Source: an uncultured Bacillaceae bacterium
Lineage (GTDB): Bacteria > Bacillota > Bacilli > Bacillales > Cytobacillaceae
Assembly (NCBI GenBank): GCA_937995745.1
Contig: CALKIU010000152.1
Location: forward strand, 1-14,933
DNA: 14,933 nucleotides
Reading direction: 5' to 3'
This document shows, piece by piece, positions 5,872-13,674 of the stretch (the first letter of the stretch is position 1; each line of letters begins with the position of its first letter). The translations under genes were made by a program, and so were the position numbers. The notes beneath the pieces are model-generated. The model was not told where the DNA came from. It did no database searches and saw nothing but the letters and a program-made list of their open reading frames with translations.

Positions 5872-7503
5872 GTGGGGGAATTTGTCCAGACTCTGGGAAG
5901 AAAGTTATGGAAGAATCATGATGAGACTAAAAAGCTGCTGAGATTCTTTCTTCCCATTTCCGGCTCGCAGGGGGCGGAACAAACTTCACAAGAAGGTGCA
6001 TCAACCGACGGAAAGAAGCCGGATTCTCCGATGCGCAAAATGACGAAAGCGCAAATCATTGGATTGATTCTTGGTCCGCTGCTGTTTGTCTTGACGTTGT
6101 TGTTCTTTGAACCTGAAGGATTGTCCAAAGAAGGAATCGCCATTCTGGCAAGCACCCTGTGGGTGGCAACATGGTGGATTACGGAAGCGGCGCCGATTGC
6201 CGTCACATCGCTACTGCCGGTTGTCCTGTTCCCGCTGACAGGCGGATTGACACAAGGAGTAACGAATGCTTACGGCGACGGAACGGTCTTCCTGTTCCTT
6301 GGCGGATTCATCATTGCCCTTGCCCTTGAAAAATGGGGGCTGCACCGGAGAATTGCTTTAAATATCATTCTCCTCGTCGGGACAGACACGAAAAGAATCG
6401 TTCTCGGTTTCATGCTTGCGACCGGGGTTCTGTCCATGTGGATTTCAAACACAGCCACTGCGATGATGATGATGCCGATTGCCATGTCTGTTATCGCCCA
6501 TGTCAATGCTACAAACGGCAAAGAAGAGCATAATTTTGCAAAAATCATCTTGCTCGGGGTCGCTTATTCGGCGTCCATCGGCGGACTGGCGACATTGATT
6601 GGAACACCGCCCAACACGATCTTTGCCGGAGTCGCCAAAGAAATGTTCGGCGTGGAAATTTCCTTTGCCAAATGGATGTTGTTCGGTGTGCCGATTTCAG
6701 CGCTCATGCTCTTCTTGACTTGGTTCTACCTCGTCAGATTCTCGTTCCCGCTTAGCTTTAAACAGATTCCCGGCGGAAAGGAACTGATCGTGGAGCAAAA
6801 GCGCGAATTGGGCAAAATGAGCTTTGAAGAAAAACTTGTTGCTGTTGTGTTCACATTTACGGCTCTTGCCTGGATTACAAGGACATTCATATTGCAAGAA
6901 TATATTTCACCAAACATCAACGATACGGTCATTGCCATTGCGGCTGCCATCGTGCTGTTCCTCCTTCCTTCCAGACAAGCGGAGAACGGCAGGCTGTTGA
7001 GCTGGAGCGACGCCAAAAATGTTCCGTGGGGCATTTTGCTTCTCTTCGGAGGCGGCTTGGCGATCGCGAAAGGATTCAAAGAATCCGGCCTTGCCCAGTG
7101 GATTGGTGAACAATTGACCGTCCTGCAAGACGTCCACTTGCTGCTCATGATCTTGGCTGTCGTAGCTCTTGTGCTTGCTTTAACGGAAATTACATCCAAT
7201 ACAGCCACAGCAACCATGATGTATCCGATCATGGCATCGCTGGCTCTGGCTATCAGTGTACATCCGTATACACTCATGATTGCCGCCGGAGTGGCCGCCG
7301 CAAGTGCGTTCATGCTGCCGGTTGCCACACCGCCGAACGCCATCGTCTTCGGATCCGGATATTTGCGCATACCGGAAATGGCCAAAGCAGGATTTTGGGT
7401 CAACATCATTGCGATCATTGTACTCACCTTGTCGATTTACTTCCTCCTGCCGGCCGTGTGGGGAATCGACCTTCTCACCTATCCGGCCGAGTTTATGAAG
7501 TAA
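5872..7503 (+). CDS. sdcS: DASS/SLC13-family sodium:dicarboxylate symporter
   Basis: The product is 543 residues, slightly longer than typical bacterial members because of a hydrophilic 60-residue N-terminus. The GTG start at 5872 is supported by AGGAGG (5858-5863) with 8-nt spacing. Both inverted halves carry the family hallmarks: SNT at 192-194 (WISNTATAMMM) with TPPN at 245-248, and SNT at 442-444 (EITSNTATATMM) with TPPN at 486-489. In VcINDY-type structures these SNT motifs bind sodium and the carboxylates. Many hydrophobic segments run from about residue 62 to 533. Members import succinate, malate or fumarate with Na+ across the cytoplasmic membrane. It is a single-gene unit with its own promoter and a terminator at 7551-7576. 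The exact substrate cannot be told from sequence; the symbol follows the S. aureus homologue. Confidence 0.92.
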   Translation: MGEFVQTLGRKLWKNHDETKKLLRFFLPISGSQGAEQTSQEGASTDGKKPDSPMRKMTKAQIIGLILGPLLFVLTLLFFEPEGLSKEGIAILASTLWVATWWITEAAPIAVTSLLPVVLFPLTGGLTQGVTNAYGDGTVFLFLGGFIIALALEKWGLHRRIALNIILLVGTDTKRIVLGFMLATGVLSMWISNTATAMMMMPIAMSVIAHVNATNGKEEHNFAKIILLGVAYSASIGGLATLIGTPPNTIFAGVAKEMFGVEISFAKWMLFGVPISALMLFLTWFYLVRFSFPLSFKQIPGGKELIVEQKRELGKMSFEEKLVAVVFTFTALAWITRTFILQEYISPNINDTVIAIAAAIVLFLLPSRQAENGRLLSWSDAKNVPWGILLLFGGGLAIAKGFKESGLAQWIGEQLTVLQDVHLLLMILAVVALVLALTEITSNTATATMMYPIMASLALAISVHPYTLMIAAGVAAASAFMLPVATPPNAIVFGSGYLRIPEMAKAGFWVNIIAIIVLTLSIYFLLPAVWGIDLLTYPAEFMK

Positions 7504-7550
7504 CCGGACGGAGCGGAAATGCCTACGGCAGTTGCGGCTTAAGTCATAAA

Positions 7551-7576
7551 AAGGCACCTGGTTCGCCAGGTGCCTT
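7551..7576. terminator. bidirectional terminator between the convergent symporter and MscS genes
   Basis: AAGGCACCTGG (7551-7561), tetraloop TTCG, CCAGGTGCCTT (7566-7576): a perfect 11-bp stem. AATTTTTG follows on the plus strand and TTTTT follows on the minus strand, so it ends transcription from both sides. Confidence 0.9.
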
Positions 7577-7592
7577 AATTTTTGTCTTGTCT

Positions 7593-8699
7593 TCATGCTT
7601 CGTTTTCCCTGTTTAAGAGGACCTGCTGTACTTCCTTCGCTTCCCCTTCCCCGGTAAAATACATCCTTGTGCTCGGCAGCGCTAGTTTGACGCCGGCACT
7701 TTCCAGAATGTCCAGGATGCGCAGAAACACGTCCTGCTTCACTTTTTGATGTTCCGCCCAAACGGTTGTTTTCGTAAAGAAATAAAGGAAAATGCTGAAA
7801 CCGTTCGCGCTGAATTTGTCAAAGTTGACTAAAATCGTTTCCTGATGAATGTCGGGATGGTTTCTCAGCATGTGTTCAATTTCGTCAACAACTAATTTTA
7901 ACTTTTCTTTCGGAGTATCTATCACCACTTCCAGGTCAAAACTGATGCGCCTTTTCCCCATTTTCGACCAGTTCGTGATATTCTCAGCGGCCAGCGTCGC
8001 ATTCGGGACGACGACCAACGCCTGGGCAAAGGTGCGGACTTTCGTGCTCCGGAATGAAATATCCTCAACGACTCCCTCCACGCTCGCCGTTTTGATCCAA
8101 TCTCCAATCGAAAAAGGCTTTTCCGTAATGATCACAATTCCGCCGATAAAATTGGCCAACGCGTCTTTGGCGGCAAGGGAGACTGCCAATCCTCCGATCC
8201 CGAGGCCGGCCACAAAACCGCTGATATTATATCCGAATTCCTGGATGATGATGCTGAAACCGATAAGGACAATCACAATTCTTATAACCTTTGACAGAAA
8301 GGGGATAAGAATTTGGTCGATTTCCATGTTGAATTTTTTATTTACTCTCGTCAATAAGAGGGACGAAGCGGACGAAAGGTTAAACAGCCCCCAGCTGACG
8401 AGAAAAATGAGAGATGCCCTTATAATGCTGCGAAACAGCTCCATGTTTTCATCAAAATAAGGGAAATACTTGGCCGCCACATGAATACCGATAATGATAA
8501 ACAGCCACTGGACCGGTTTCTCATACGCTTCAAACACGCGGGAAAGAAACTCCGTCCGCGCCTTTTTGCTCAACCGAAGAAGCAGTTTAAATATGTATTT
8601 CGTAAATATCTTCCTGAACAGCAAAAACAGCAAAAAAATCCCCAGCGAAATACCTATATCGGCCAGCGCCTCTATTTCCAACAACCTCTCCCACCGCAT
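7593..8699 (-). CDS. MscS-family small-conductance mechanosensitive channel
   Basis: The product is 368 residues, within the larger Bacillus MscS-like class (similar in length to YhdY as I recall it). Hydrophobic segments occur at about 12-28, 64-80, 93-115 and 135-155. The pore-lining helix at about 158-190 is rich in Gly/Ala (GFVAGLGIGGLAVSLAAKDA) and leads into NFIGGIVIITEKPFSIGDWI, the MscS family core. The beta domain follows, with RSTKVRTFAQALVVVPNATL, and then the C-terminal cytoplasmic domain (about 250-350). Such channels open under membrane tension and release solutes on osmotic downshock. The ATG at 8697-8699 has AAGGGGG 7 nt upstream. It converges on the symporter gene and shares its terminator. 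Confidence 0.92.
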   Translation of the reverse strand: MRWERLLEIEALADIGISLGIFLLFLLFRKIFTKYIFKLLLRLSKKARTEFLSRVFEAYEKPVQWLFIIIGIHVAAKYFPYFDENMELFRSIIRASLIFLVSWGLFNLSSASSLLLTRVNKKFNMEIDQILIPFLSKVIRIVIVLIGFSIIIQEFGYNISGFVAGLGIGGLAVSLAAKDALANFIGGIVIITEKPFSIGDWIKTASVEGVVEDISFRSTKVRTFAQALVVVPNATLAAENITNWSKMGKRRISFDLEVVIDTPKEKLKLVVDEIEHMLRNHPDIHQETILVNFDKFSANGFSIFLYFFTKTTVWAEHQKVKQDVFLRILDILESAGVKLALPSTRMYFTGEGEAKEVQQVLLNRENEA

Positions 8700-8728
8700 C
8701 GGGAGACCCCCTTCACCTGATTCATGAT

Positions 8729-8756
8729 GCCGGCACCTTTTTGAATGGTGTCCGGC
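8729..8756 (-). other. hairpin at the 5' end of the MscS mRNA
   Basis: GCCGGCACC (8729-8737) and GGTGTCCGGC (8747-8756) pair over 9 bp with one bulged base and a 9-nt loop. It sits within about 10 nt of the predicted transcription start and about 30 nt from the start codon. No T-tract follows on the minus strand, so it is not a terminator; it may stabilise the mRNA 5' end. Confidence 0.4.
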
Positions 8757-8770
8757 CCTTCTTTTGTCTG

Positions 8771-8799
8771 TTTTTATTTGTGTTCGATGCTTTTGTCAG
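8771..8799 (-). promoter_or_regulatory. promoter of the MscS gene
   Basis: On the minus strand CTGACA (8799-8794), a 17-nt spacer and TAAAAA (8776-8771) match sigma-A, about 70 nt before the start codon. Further upstream, TCTTAAC-AAA-GTTAAGA (8832-8848) is a perfect 7-bp dyad of unknown role. Confidence 0.45.
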
Positions 8800-8866
8800 G
8801 GCCGTGCCAGGCAGCCCCTTTACACTTTTTATCTTAACAAAGTTAAGAAAAGTTGAGCATAAAAAA

Positions 8867-8904
8867 AGGCACAAGTGCCTGAAATTTTTTTGGCGCTTGT
8901 ACCT
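8867..8904 (-). terminator. terminator of the lyase gene
   Basis: On the minus strand arm 8904-8892 pairs with arm 8879-8867 over 13 positions with one G:U and one mismatch, around an A7-rich loop, followed by TTTTTTT. A shorter hairpin (AGGCAC/GTGCCT) is nested in the distal arm. It begins 27 nt after the stop codon. Confidence 0.85.
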
Positions 8905-8930
8905 TTATTGTTTCCTGTTTTCCGGCGGGA

Positions 8931-10379
8931 TTACAGGCTGTCGCCGAAGTCCTCCCGGAATTTTTTGGCCAGTTTTTCCGGCCAATCGGATACCGGCTCC
9001 AATCTTCCGAAAAAGAAGCGGAGTACGGGCGGTTCTTCCACAAAGCGCAGGCCGCCGATCAAATGGCGGTTTTCATACAGCCACGCCATGCGGTCGACCG
9101 CGTATTTAATATGGGACAAAGAGTAGACCCGTCTCGGCACGGCCAAACGAAGCAGCTCCATGTTGGCAAACACTTCGTTGCCGTCCTCATCCCGCTGCTC
9201 GGACAACGTTCCCCGTTCCATGCCGCGGTTGCCGCTTGCGATGTAATAAGCGGCTGCGAGCGCTCCGGCCGGATATTGGTCTTGCGGGATATGTCCGCAA
9301 ATTTCCATGGCGTTGACGTGGCAGCCCAGTCCTCCCGGAGGAGTCACGACAGGCACGCCTCTTTTCAACAGTTCATTGCACATATACTCAATAAATTGCG
9401 GTCCTTGGTTAATCATGTTTTCATCCATCGTTTCTTCAAGGCCGACGACGATCGCTTCCATTTCGCGGACGGACATGCCCCCGTAAGTCAGGAAGCCTTC
9501 ATACATGGGAACGAGCGGACGCATTTTTTCATACGCTTCTTTGTTATTGGTGCAAATACCGCCGCCGCGGGCGCAGCCGAGTTTGCGGGCGGAGAAATAG
9601 AAGATGTCCGTCGCGTCGGCAACGGCCCGGGCAATTTCCCGGATGGACATATCTTTGCACTGCTCTTCCCGGACTTTCATGAAATACAAGTTGTCTTGTA
9701 GAAGGCTGGCGTCATACACGAGCAAGATTCCGTACTCGTCACAGACCTTTTTGACTTCCCGCAAATTTTCCAGGGAATGGGGCTGTCCGCCGATCAAGTT
9801 CGTGCCCGCTTCCACGCGGACAAAAGGAATCCTTTCCGGTCCGTACTCTTTAATGAGGTTTCTCAACCGGTCGATGTCAATGTTGCCTTTAAACGGATGA
9901 TCGCTGTTCACTTTCAGCGCTTCGTCAGTGTAAACTTCTTCGACGGTTCCCCCGTTGGCGACAATGTGCGATTTGGTCGTCGTAAAATGATAGTTCATCG
10001 GCACGATGTCGCCTTTTTTGACATACGTTTGGGCAATGATATTTTCACAAGCCCGGCCTTGGTGGGCGGGCAAGAAATATTTCATGCCGAACAATTCTTC
10101 AATTTTGTTGGCCAGCTTCGTGAATGTTTTGGAACCGGCGTAGCTGTCATCGGCTTCAAGCATGGCCGCTTGTTGTTTGTCGCTCATGGCGTTGACGCCG
10201 CTGTCCGTCAGCATGTCCAAAAAGATGTCGTCATTTTTCAACAAAAACGTGTTAAAGCCGGCTTCCTTGATCGCTTCCAATCTCCGTTCGACCGGCTGGA
10301 GGTCGATCCGTTGCACAATTCTTGTTTTATGCATTTCCAAAGGAACACTTTCTCCATTATAAAATTTCACAAAAGACAT
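8931..10379 (-). CDS. tryptophanase/tyrosine phenol-lyase family PLP enzyme (divergent beta-eliminating lyase)
   Basis: The product is 482 residues from ATG 10377-10379, chosen for GGGAGAGG about 9 nt upstream; an in-frame ATG at 10415 has a poor site. The fold-type I PLP enzyme has family motifs LTDSGxNAMSDKQ, DDSYAGS (Tyr80), HQGR (106-109), FTTT (132-135), Asn194 in NLIGGQP, Asp223 (PLP nitrogen) and Lys266 (Schiff base). Family enzymes split tryptophan or tyrosine into indole or phenol, pyruvate and ammonia. Two specificity positions look tyrosine phenol-lyase-like: GMERG with Arg389 (Arg381 in C. freundii TPL) and RFF with Phe455 (Phe448; His463 in E. coli TnaA). But the lysine loop is SARKLGCARGGG instead of the usual SxKKDxxVxxGG, and the conserved Arg after Asp-Ala-Thr is Leu226. 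Substrate is therefore uncertain. Automatic annotation may call it tnaA or tpl. Confidence 0.9.
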   Translation of the reverse strand: MSFVKFYNGESVPLEMHKTRIVQRIDLQPVERRLEAIKEAGFNTFLLKNDDIFLDMLTDSGVNAMSDKQQAAMLEADDSYAGSKTFTKLANKIEELFGMKYFLPAHQGRACENIIAQTYVKKGDIVPMNYHFTTTKSHIVANGGTVEEVYTDEALKVNSDHPFKGNIDIDRLRNLIKEYGPERIPFVRVEAGTNLIGGQPHSLENLREVKKVCDEYGILLVYDASLLQDNLYFMKVREEQCKDMSIREIARAVADATDIFYFSARKLGCARGGGICTNNKEAYEKMRPLVPMYEGFLTYGGMSVREMEAIVVGLEETMDENMINQGPQFIEYMCNELLKRGVPVVTPPGGLGCHVNAMEICGHIPQDQYPAGALAAAYYIASGNRGMERGTLSEQRDEDGNEVFANMELLRLAVPRRVYSLSHIKYAVDRMAWLYENRHLIGGLRFVEEPPVLRFFFGRLEPVSDWPEKLAKKFREDFGDSL

Positions 10380-10439
10380 TTTTTCGATCCTCTCCCAATT
10401 GTAGTTGCAAATCATCCTAAATTTGATCCATTATAAAGA

Positions 10440-10468
10440 ATTATACGTTCAGCGGCAGCAAAACACAA
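10440..10468 (-). promoter_or_regulatory. promoter of the lyase gene
   Basis: On the minus strand TTGTGT (10468-10463), a 17-nt spacer and a perfect TATAAT (10445-10440) give a leader of about 55 nt. No separate tnaC-like leader peptide with its own stop codon is present. Nothing gene-like was seen in 10469-10597; AAAGCA/TGCTTT at about 10487-10502 is a weak hairpin. Confidence 0.6.
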
Positions 10469-10597
10469 TAAAAAAATTTATTTATTTAAAGCATTAGTGC
10501 TTTTATGCGATAAATTAAACAGGAGGGAACATAGACCGTGCAGCGAAGTTCGAAAACCGGAGCATATTTCCTTGCGGCGGCAGGCTGATCAGGGGAT

Positions 10598-10632
10598 AAA
10601 AAAGCCCGGGAAGCATCTTCTCCCTTCCCGGG
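10598..10632 (-). terminator. terminator of the GntR/ABC operon
   Basis: CCCGGGAAG (10605-10613) and CTTCCCGGG (10624-10632) form a perfect 9-bp stem with a 10-nt loop. On the minus strand CTTTTTT follows (10603-10598). It lies about 140 nt after the last gene; the 10633-10770 stretch between holds a small GTCTC/GAGAC hairpin and no gene. Confidence 0.85.
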
Positions 10633-10770
10633 TGTCTCTCCATCGGAGACCGAAATTTCTGGAACACTCATGCCGGGCCGGAAGCGGCAAAACGGCCGCG
10701 GCAAAGCAACGGGGGTCCTGTCCTGTTTTTTAAAAATAATAAGAAAAAACGAGAGGTGGCGGTTTCGTTC

Positions 10771-11475
10771 TTACAAGTACTCAACAAAGACATTGTCCCC
10801 TTCTTCTATCTGTATATGTTCGGGAATCTGCAAATAGATGACAAACCATGCCCAACTTGTATATCCTGTGTCTCTTTTTTCCTTTTCCCTGAACTGGTGA
10901 ACGGGAAATTCTTTATTAACAAAATACAAATTCACTTCCTGAACTTTCGGGGCGGAAATCGATAATTGATTTTTTGACCATTTTAGTTTGGGAGGAGGAA
11001 AGGCGGCCGTCATTTGATAACCGAACACCTCTTGGAAAGCATGCGAATATACTTTGGCTGCGATTTGGCCGCTGTTTTCCTTGTTCCGCTTTATAAAGAC
11101 AGTCAGAGGAAGACCTTCCTTCCCGGTTTTCTCAATCTTTACGACAGAAACACCGGGCTCCAATGGAAATACCTTTTCCATTGCCACGTATTTCTCAAAA
11201 GGTTCAAGGTCTTTCCCTTCTTTAAATGCTTGATAAATCTCCTCCTGAAATCCCGGTTCCGACACCTTCCTGACCGTATCCCCATCTTTGAAAGGCTGTT
11301 TTATTTCCATCCCGATCATGACAATAGCGACCGATAAAAGGAGGATGCTTACATATATCATGACGAGCCAGTGGGTCGCTTTGGCGGGAAAATATTTTTT
11401 GATGATGAAAATGACAGCCCAAACTGCCACCAAAAACCCTATCAGAAGAAACGGCAGTGTAAATGACACAAACAT
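10771..11475 (-). CDS. unknown membrane-anchored protein, last gene of the ABC operon
   Basis: I do not recognise this family. From ATG 11473-11475 the product is 234 residues. That ATG overlaps the permease stop as TGATG, which points to translational coupling; AAGGAG lies just upstream, and a GTG at 11469 would have more standard spacing. A longer in-frame start at 11526 would overlap the permease by 52 nt and is unlikely. Two hydrophobic segments at about 4-23 and 35-56 form an N-terminal hairpin anchor. The remaining roughly 175 residues are soluble, probably extracytoplasmic, and end in a beta-rich stretch with aromatic residues (WAWFVIYLQ). No enzyme motif is visible. As the last gene of the operon it is likely an accessory part of the transporter or its protected function. 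Confidence 0.8.
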   Translation of the reverse strand: MFVSFTLPFLLIGFLVAVWAVIFIIKKYFPAKATHWLVMIYVSILLLSVAIVMIGMEIKQPFKDGDTVRKVSEPGFQEEIYQAFKEGKDLEPFEKYVAMEKVFPLEPGVSVVKIEKTGKEGLPLTVFIKRNKENSGQIAAKVYSHAFQEVFGYQMTAAFPPPKLKWSKNQLSISAPKVQEVNLYFVNKEFPVHQFREKEKRDTGYTSWAWFVIYLQIPEHIQIEEGDNVFVEYL

Positions 11476-12218
11476 CAACTCCTTATTTCCATCCGGTTCA
11501 AAATGAGAAAGGAGGCAAGATAACACAATATGATGGACGCAAGAACTTTTACAACAAATATCGCCAGCGAAAATTCATGGAAATAAAATTCATAAACTTT
11601 GAATAAAAGCGGCCACTGGTCTTGAGCGGCATCGAACATGAGAGAGCCAATCAACAGGGCAGGAATCAAGAAAACAAAGATTTTGTTCAGTTTGACCAGC
11701 GCGCCGATGAAATACCCGATAGCGCAAGCGAGCGACACATAGAGAAAAACGACGGCCGTCCCGAGGAAAAAGTCGCCTGCGGTCATCGGGCTGCCGTATA
11801 AAACATCCGCTTTATCAACAAACAAAGCGACCAACAGTATTACATTTTTGGAAAGCATCGCCATTATCGCGCCTGCCAAGCCGACCGCCGCCAAAAATAG
11901 AATATTGGACAAAGTGCTGGACAACCGGTTGGTGACAAAAGTAAAATCCGTGTCCGTGTATCCTTTTGTCAAAACGGTAATGCCCGTCACCAATCCCCAA
12001 AAAATTGTAATCCCTATAACGGGGTCGACCGAATAATAGTAAACTTTCGATAAAAAGATTTCATCGCGCACCGCGTATCTGATTCTGTCTCCGTAAGATA
12101 TGGCAAAAGCAAGAAGCTGCATGATCATCAGGGAACTGTAAACATCAATGTTGGCCTTCATCTTAAAAAGAAACTGCCTTTTTACCGCCGCCCCGAGGCT
12201 AATTTCCGCCAAAGACAT
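11475..12218 (-). CDS. ABC transporter permease (ABC-2 type)
   Basis: The product is 247 residues from ATG 12216-12218, which has AGGGGG 8 nt upstream. An in-frame TTG at 12224 is too close to that site. The gene overlaps the ATPase gene by 20 nt. About six hydrophobic segments are visible, at approximately 28-43, 68-86, 103-125, 147-172, 178-197 and 214-238, connected by short loops, and there is no extracytoplasmic solute-binding domain. This is the usual layout of the membrane half of small ABC-2 exporters encoded after YtrB-like ATPases. It should dimerise in the cytoplasmic membrane with the ATPase below. The substrate is unknown. Confidence 0.85.
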   Translation of the reverse strand: MSLAEISLGAAVKRQFLFKMKANIDVYSSLMIMQLLAFAISYGDRIRYAVRDEIFLSKVYYYSVDPVIGITIFWGLVTGITVLTKGYTDTDFTFVTNRLSSTLSNILFLAAVGLAGAIMAMLSKNVILLVALFVDKADVLYGSPMTAGDFFLGTAVVFLYVSLACAIGYFIGALVKLNKIFVFLIPALLIGSLMFDAAQDQWPLLFKVYEFYFHEFSLAIFVVKVLASIILCYLASFLILNRMEIRS

Positions 12219-13104
12219 CGTCAATGCCCCCTTTTGCAGGTTTTGTTAAATAGACAAAAAGATCGCTCGAACGGACAGAAGAGATTTCCAATCCGGACCG
12301 GCGCGCCTGTTCCAAGTCCTCTTCCTGAAAGTCGTTTTTTACAACGGCATACATCGTGTCGGCGCCGATGTATTGTTTATGGAGAACGTCCCTGTCCCCG
12401 ATCCGCCGCAAAACCTCGTCTTTTCTGCCTTTGAAGGCAATCGCATACTCTTTCAATTCCGTGATCGGCAAATGGAGGAAAGCCCTGCCGTTTTTCAGAA
12501 GGAGAACATCCTCAATCAAATCCTCAATTTCATTGAGATGATGGCTGGAAATGATAATTGTCCGCGGAAACTCGAGATAGTCTTTCAAAAGGGCGCGGTA
12601 AAAGTCTTTGCGGACCCCTTCATCCATGCCGGTCGTCGGTTCGTCAAAAATCGTCAGCGGACAGCGCGCCGCAATCCCGATAATGGCGTTGAAGGTGCTT
12701 TTTTGCCCTTTGGAAAGCCGCTTATGATACCCCTTTGGATCGAAGGAAAAATAGTCGAACAAGCCTTTGGCCAGTTTCAAGTTGAAGTTCGGGTAAAACC
12801 GGGCCGCCGCTTCTATCAGTTCATAGAGCTGCAAAGCGGGCGGATAACTCATTTGGTCGTCGACAAAAATGGAATTGGCCGACACTTTCAAGCTGTTAAA
12901 CGGACGTTCGGAAAAAACGGCCACCTTGCCGGAAGTCTCTTTCAAATAACCGGTGAGAATTTTCAGCAAAGTCGTTTTTCCCGCCCCATTGCGGCCGATG
13001 AGTCCGGTGATGGTGTTCTCTTCAATTGTCGCCGTGAAGTTGTTCAGGACTGTTTTCGTTCTGTATTTTTTTGTCAAATTGTGGCATTCCACAATTGCAC
13101 TCAT
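12199..13104 (-). CDS. ABC transporter ATP-binding protein (YtrB-like)
   Basis: The product is 301 residues. The nucleotide-binding domain (about 3-215) has Walker A GRNGAGKT (37-44), a Q-loop Gln84 in VDDQMS, a variant signature LSKGQKS (130-136), Walker B LTIFDE (150-155) with catalytic Glu155, and the H-loop SSHH with His188. The LSKGQ signature is common in YtrB-type ATPases linked to GntR regulators. A C-terminal extension of about 85 residues follows the core. The ATG overlaps the GntR stop codon (ATGA), and GGGGGGAGAAGG precedes it. Together with the permease it should form an exporter or a cell-envelope-stress ABC system, as proposed for B. subtilis Ytr; the cargo cannot be inferred. 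Confidence 0.92.
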   Translation of the reverse strand: MSAIVECHNLTKKYRTKTVLNNFTATIEENTITGLIGRNGAGKTTLLKILTGYLKETSGKVAVFSERPFNSLKVSANSIFVDDQMSYPPALQLYELIEAAARFYPNFNLKLAKGLFDYFSFDPKGYHKRLSKGQKSTFNAIIGIAARCPLTIFDEPTTGMDEGVRKDFYRALLKDYLEFPRTIIISSHHLNEIEDLIEDVLLLKNGRAFLHLPITELKEYAIAFKGRKDEVLRRIGDRDVLHKQYIGADTMYAVVKNDFQEEDLEQARRSGLEISSVRSSDLFVYLTKPAKGGIDDVFGGN

Positions 13105-13478
13105 CCTTCTCCCCCCTCTTGTTGGGCGTTTTTAATCATTTCAATCAGTTCCGCATCGCTGATATTCAAACGCCGTGCTTCCAACACGACTTCTTTCACG
13201 AGCCGCGCCAATACTTGTGTTTTCCGCTTTTTCATAATCCTTTCCCTGGCATTTTCCGCAACAAACATTCCCAGTCCCCGCCTTTTGTACAATATATTTT
13301 CCTCGGCAAGGAGATTAAGGCCCTTCGCCGCCGTCGCCGGATTAATGTTGTACATTTCCGCCAACTGGTATTGCGAATACACCTTATCCCCGCTTTGAAA
13401 ATGGCCGTTCAAAATCTCCGTTTCCAGCCATTCGGCAATTTGCACATAAATCGGCCTTGCATCATCTGTGCGAAAAAT
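13101..13478 (-). CDS. GntR-family transcriptional regulator, YtrA subfamily, probable ATT start
   Basis: The N-terminal winged helix-turn-helix (IYVQIAEWLETEIL, GDKVYSQYQLAEMYNINPATAAKGLNLL, RRGLGMFV) is followed by a short helical tail of about 50 residues, the YtrA-type layout without a large ligand domain. The first canonical start in frame is GTG at 13443-13445, but it would cut into the first helix and has only a weak site. The reading frame stays open upstream with family-like sequence (FRTDDARPIY), and AAAGGGGG lies exactly 8 nt before an ATT codon at 13476-13478; an ATC precedes it. No ATG, GTG or TTG lies between the GTG and the upstream stop TAA. I therefore place the start at ATT, giving 125 residues. 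The gene heads the ABC operon and probably represses it through the dyad at 13504-13523. Confidence 0.85.
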   Translation of the reverse strand: MFRTDDARPIYVQIAEWLETEILNGHFQSGDKVYSQYQLAEMYNINPATAAKGLNLLAEENILYKRRGLGMFVAENARERIMKKRKTQVLARLVKEVVLEARRLNISDAELIEMIKNAQQEGGEG

Positions 13479-13503
13479 GATTGACGCCCCCTTTCTGGGT
13501 TAG

Positions 13504-13523
13504 TGCATTACTGTTGTAATGTA
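13504..13523. promoter_or_regulatory. dyad operator for the GntR regulator
   Basis: TGCATTAC (13504-13511), TGTT, GTAATGTA (13516-13523): seven of eight positions are symmetric. It abuts the -10 of the operon promoter and spans the expected transcription start, the usual place for GntR autorepression. Confidence 0.55.
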
Positions 13524-13551
13524 GTATATACCTTAATTGGCCGAGATGCAA
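13523..13551 (-). promoter_or_regulatory. promoter of the GntR/ABC operon
   Basis: On the minus strand TTGCAT (13551-13546), a 17-nt spacer and TATACT (13528-13523) match sigma-A well, about 45 nt before the ATT start. Confidence 0.65.
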
Positions 13552-13674
13552 TACGAAAAAGCAAAAATGGGCCCGTGTGAAAAAAATTAATGCAAAAGAA
13601 CCGGGCAGGGCACCGGCGCCTTTTTGTCTGTTTGCCTTCCAGACGCCACTTATCCACGGCGTTTTCCTTGCCCG

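Noticed and set aside
10380..10415. tnaC-like leader peptide before the lyase gene
   Set aside because: The ATG at 10415 opens a stretch with Trp and Tyr codons, but it is in frame with the enzyme and has no stop, so it is only a possible N-terminal extension.
10539..10590. 16-codon GTG-started plus-strand frame after AGGAGG
   Set aside because: It is very short, with no homology or coupled gene; the AGGAGG is probably chance.
12373..13398. 341-codon open frame on the plus strand
   Set aside because: It is antisense to the ABC ATPase and GntR genes, whose motifs are clear; composition is that of a shadow frame.
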